In this document: positions 4,972 through 6,124 of the stretch, one piece after another | Numbering within the stretch: position 1 is the first letter of the stretch | How the letters are laid out: each line of letters begins with the position of its first letter | Source: Candidatus Nealsoniibacteriota bacterium | GTDB taxonomy: Bacteria; Patescibacteriota; Minisyncoccia; Minisyncoccales; MHMH01 | DNA length: 6,124 nucleotides | Assembly: GCA_030700195.1 (NCBI GenBank) | Contig: JAUYKD010000034.1 | Coordinates: forward strand, 1-6,124 | Direction of reading: 5' to 3' | Translations under genes and position numbers: made by a program | The notes under the pieces: model-generated | What the model saw: the letters and a program-made list of their open reading frames with translations, nothing else | Databases searched by the model: none | What the model was told of the DNA's origin: nothing

Positions 4972-6036
4972 ATGAAAAATATTGTTGAAATTAGGGAAAA
5001 CGATTTATTAAAACCACCGAAAATAGGCGAAATTATTGAAGGAGCGGTTATCGGCTTGGGACGCTCGTCTATTTACATTGACCTGGGACCGGTCGGAGCA
5101 GGCATAATTTACGGCAAAGAGTTTTTTGACGCAAAAACCGTACTCAAAAATGTTAAGATAGGGAATAAGCTCTTATTAAAGGTGGTTGATTTTGAGAATG
5201 AAGACGGCTACGTTGAATTATCAGCCGCTCAAGCGGGCAGAGAGATTAACTGGGAAAAACTGCAGACTAAAAAAGAGCTGGAAGAAACTATCAAGGTCAA
5301 AATTATGGGCGCCAATAAAGGAGGGCTGCTGGTTGAAGCTGAAAATATCCAGGGATTTTTACCGGTTTCACAGCTCTCCCCAAAGAATTATCCGAGAGTT
5401 GAAGGAGCCGATAAAAGCAAAATCTTAGATAAGCTGCAAAAGCTTGTTGGAGAAGAGCTGGAAGTTAAAATTATTACAATGGATGCGGCAAAAGAAATAC
5501 TTATTCTCTCGGAAAAAGCGACTGAAACGCAAAAAATCAAAGAACTTATCAAAAAATACAAAGTGGGCGACGTGGTTGAAGGAGAGGTTACGGGCATTGT
5601 TGATTTCGGCATTTTTATAAAAATCATACCGGACAACCTTGAAGGACTCATTCATATTTCAGAGCTTGACTGGCAGCTGATAGACGACCCTTCTTCCATC
5701 GTTGAAATCGGAGGCAAGGTACAAGCTAAAATCATTGAAATAGCTGACGGCACCAGAATTTCCCTTTCTCTTAAGGCTCTGAAAAAAGACCCTTGGGAAA
5801 ACATTGATAAAAAATACAAGAAAGGAGACTTGCTCGAAGGAAAGGTAACTAAGTTCAACCCTTTTGGAGCTTTTGTTGAAGTATCTCCTAAAATACAAGG
5901 GCTAGTGCATATATCTGAATTCGGTACCAGGACTAAAATGGAACAACACCTGAAAATAGGCAAAAAATACCAGTTCCAAATATCTCAAATCGAACCTCAA
6001 GAGCATCGCATGACCCTAAAGTTGGTTGTAAAATAA
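4972..6036 (+). CDS. rpsA: four-domain S1 RNA-binding protein (ribosomal protein S1-like)
   Basis: This 354-residue protein consists of four S1 (OB-fold) repeats: about residues 17-88, 103-182, 196-269 and 282-353. The repeats open with GEIIEGAVIGLG, ETIKVKIMGANKGG, GDVVEGEVTGIVDFG and GDLLEGKVTKFNPFG. Domains 3 and 4 have the classic FGxFxx and EGLIHISE / QGLVHISE signatures. Domain 2, with NKGGLLVEAENIQGFLPVSQ, resembles the KGG-type domain of bacterial S1. In E. coli the six-domain S1 helps mRNA bind the 30S subunit; shorter four-domain forms are common in other bacteria. The role as S1 is inferred from domain number and order, and a related S1-repeat RNA-binding protein is the alternative. 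The start is ATG 4972: an in-frame TAA lies at 4945-4947 and there is no Shine-Dalgarno sequence. It is divergent from the gyrA operon. It ends in TAA, and no terminator is evident after it. Confidence 0.9.
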   Translation: MKNIVEIRENDLLKPPKIGEIIEGAVIGLGRSSIYIDLGPVGAGIIYGKEFFDAKTVLKNVKIGNKLLLKVVDFENEDGYVELSAAQAGREINWEKLQTKKELEETIKVKIMGANKGGLLVEAENIQGFLPVSQLSPKNYPRVEGADKSKILDKLQKLVGEELEVKIITMDAAKEILILSEKATETQKIKELIKKYKVGDVVEGEVTGIVDFGIFIKIIPDNLEGLIHISELDWQLIDDPSSIVEIGGKVQAKIIEIADGTRISLSLKALKKDPWENIDKKYKKGDLLEGKVTKFNPFGAFVEVSPKIQGLVHISEFGTRTKMEQHLKIGKKYQFQISQIEPQEHRMTLKLVVK

Positions 6037-6047
6037 AGGCAGTGCCA

Positions 6048-6076
6048 TTGACAAAAATCTCTCTTTAGTATACAAT
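6048..6076 (+). promoter_or_regulatory. strong sigma-70-type promoter for a gene beyond the right edge
   Basis: TTGACA (6048-6053) is a perfect -35. It is followed by 17 bp and TACAAT (6071-6076), which matches the -10 consensus at 5/6. The -35 begins only 11 bp after the S1 stop codon, so the next gene has its own promoter. The expected start is near 6083, leaving a leader of at least 40 nt within the window. Confidence 0.75.
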
Positions 6077-6093
6077 AGCCTATCAAGCTATTG
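6073..6093. promoter_or_regulatory. inverted repeat overlapping -10 and transcription start
   Basis: CAATAGC (6073-6079) and GCTATTG (6087-6093) are perfect 7-bp arms separated by 7 bases. The left arm overlaps the -10 hexamer and the centre lies on the expected start site. That is a typical place for a repressor operator. It could be chance in AT-rich DNA. Confidence 0.38.
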
Positions 6094-6116
6094 ATTTTTA
6101 GTTTTTAAAAAAGAAA

Positions 6117-6122
6117 GAAGGA
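6117..6122 (+). promoter_or_regulatory. possible ribosome binding site of the next gene
   Basis: GAAGGA lies in a purine-only run at the window end, about 35 nt downstream of the predicted transcription start. No start codon is visible before the edge, so the assignment depends on what follows. It contrasts with the other genes here, none of which has a clear Shine-Dalgarno sequence. Confidence 0.4.
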
Positions 6123-6124
6123 AA

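Noticed and set aside
5186..5963. Several open frames on both strands inside the S1 protein gene
   Set aside because: All overlap the four clear S1 domains in another frame and have no initiation signals.
6037..6047. Possible terminator after the S1 gene (GGC-AGT-GCC)
   Set aside because: The stem is only 3 bp, no T-run follows, and the sequence leads directly into the next promoter's -35.

Overview
The window looks like ordinary bacterial chromosome of moderate to low GC. It holds a divergent pair of transcription units around a short, highly structured intergenic region. Three points suggest a member of the Candidate Phyla Radiation (Patescibacteria, probably Parcubacteria-like): the wording of the GyrA and metallo-hydrolase proteins, the compact four-domain S1 protein, and overlapping genes with hardly any Shine-Dalgarno signals. 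This placement rests on recalled family resemblance, not a search. One gene appears to end in TGA and glycine is encoded by GGN, so the UGA-to-glycine code of Gracilibacteria/SR1 is not suggested.

Minus-strand operon, read from about 4735 down to 1. The order is a UPF0173/UlaG-like metallo-beta-lactamase-fold hydrolase (4727-4077), a 97-residue single-pass membrane protein (4080-3787), then gyrA (3827 to beyond position 1). The first two genes share an ATGA overlap and the last two overlap by 41 bp, so translation is probably coupled along the operon. The gyrA gene is interrupted in frame by a 471-codon intein (3578-2166) with a LAGLIDADG homing endonuclease. It sits directly before the GKYHPHGD motif in the quinolone-resistance-determining region, not at the active-site tyrosine where the mycobacterial GyrA inteins lie. 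The GyrA C-terminal beta-pinwheel, with its GyrA box, runs off the left edge.

Intergenic region, 4728-4971. It contains promoter-like sequences for both directions, a 15-bp palindrome, and a 155-bp element (4782-4936) built from two inverted half-units. The element ends in perfect 18-bp inverted repeats. Each half carries a hairpin with the same GAATA loop but a different, fully paired stem. This is the most unusual structure in the window and resembles a REP/BIME or MITE-type element. Both promoters are close enough to their start codons that both mRNAs may be leaderless.

Plus strand. A 354-residue protein with four S1 domains (4972-6036) is probably the organism's ribosomal protein S1 equivalent. 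Just after it lies a strong sigma-70-type promoter (TTGACA, 17 bp, TACAAT) overlapped by an inverted repeat. It reads into a gene that begins beyond the right edge, with a purine-rich ribosome-binding-site-like stretch at the very end.

Together the genes are housekeeping (DNA topology and translation). The accessory elements are the intein and the structured intergenic repeat.
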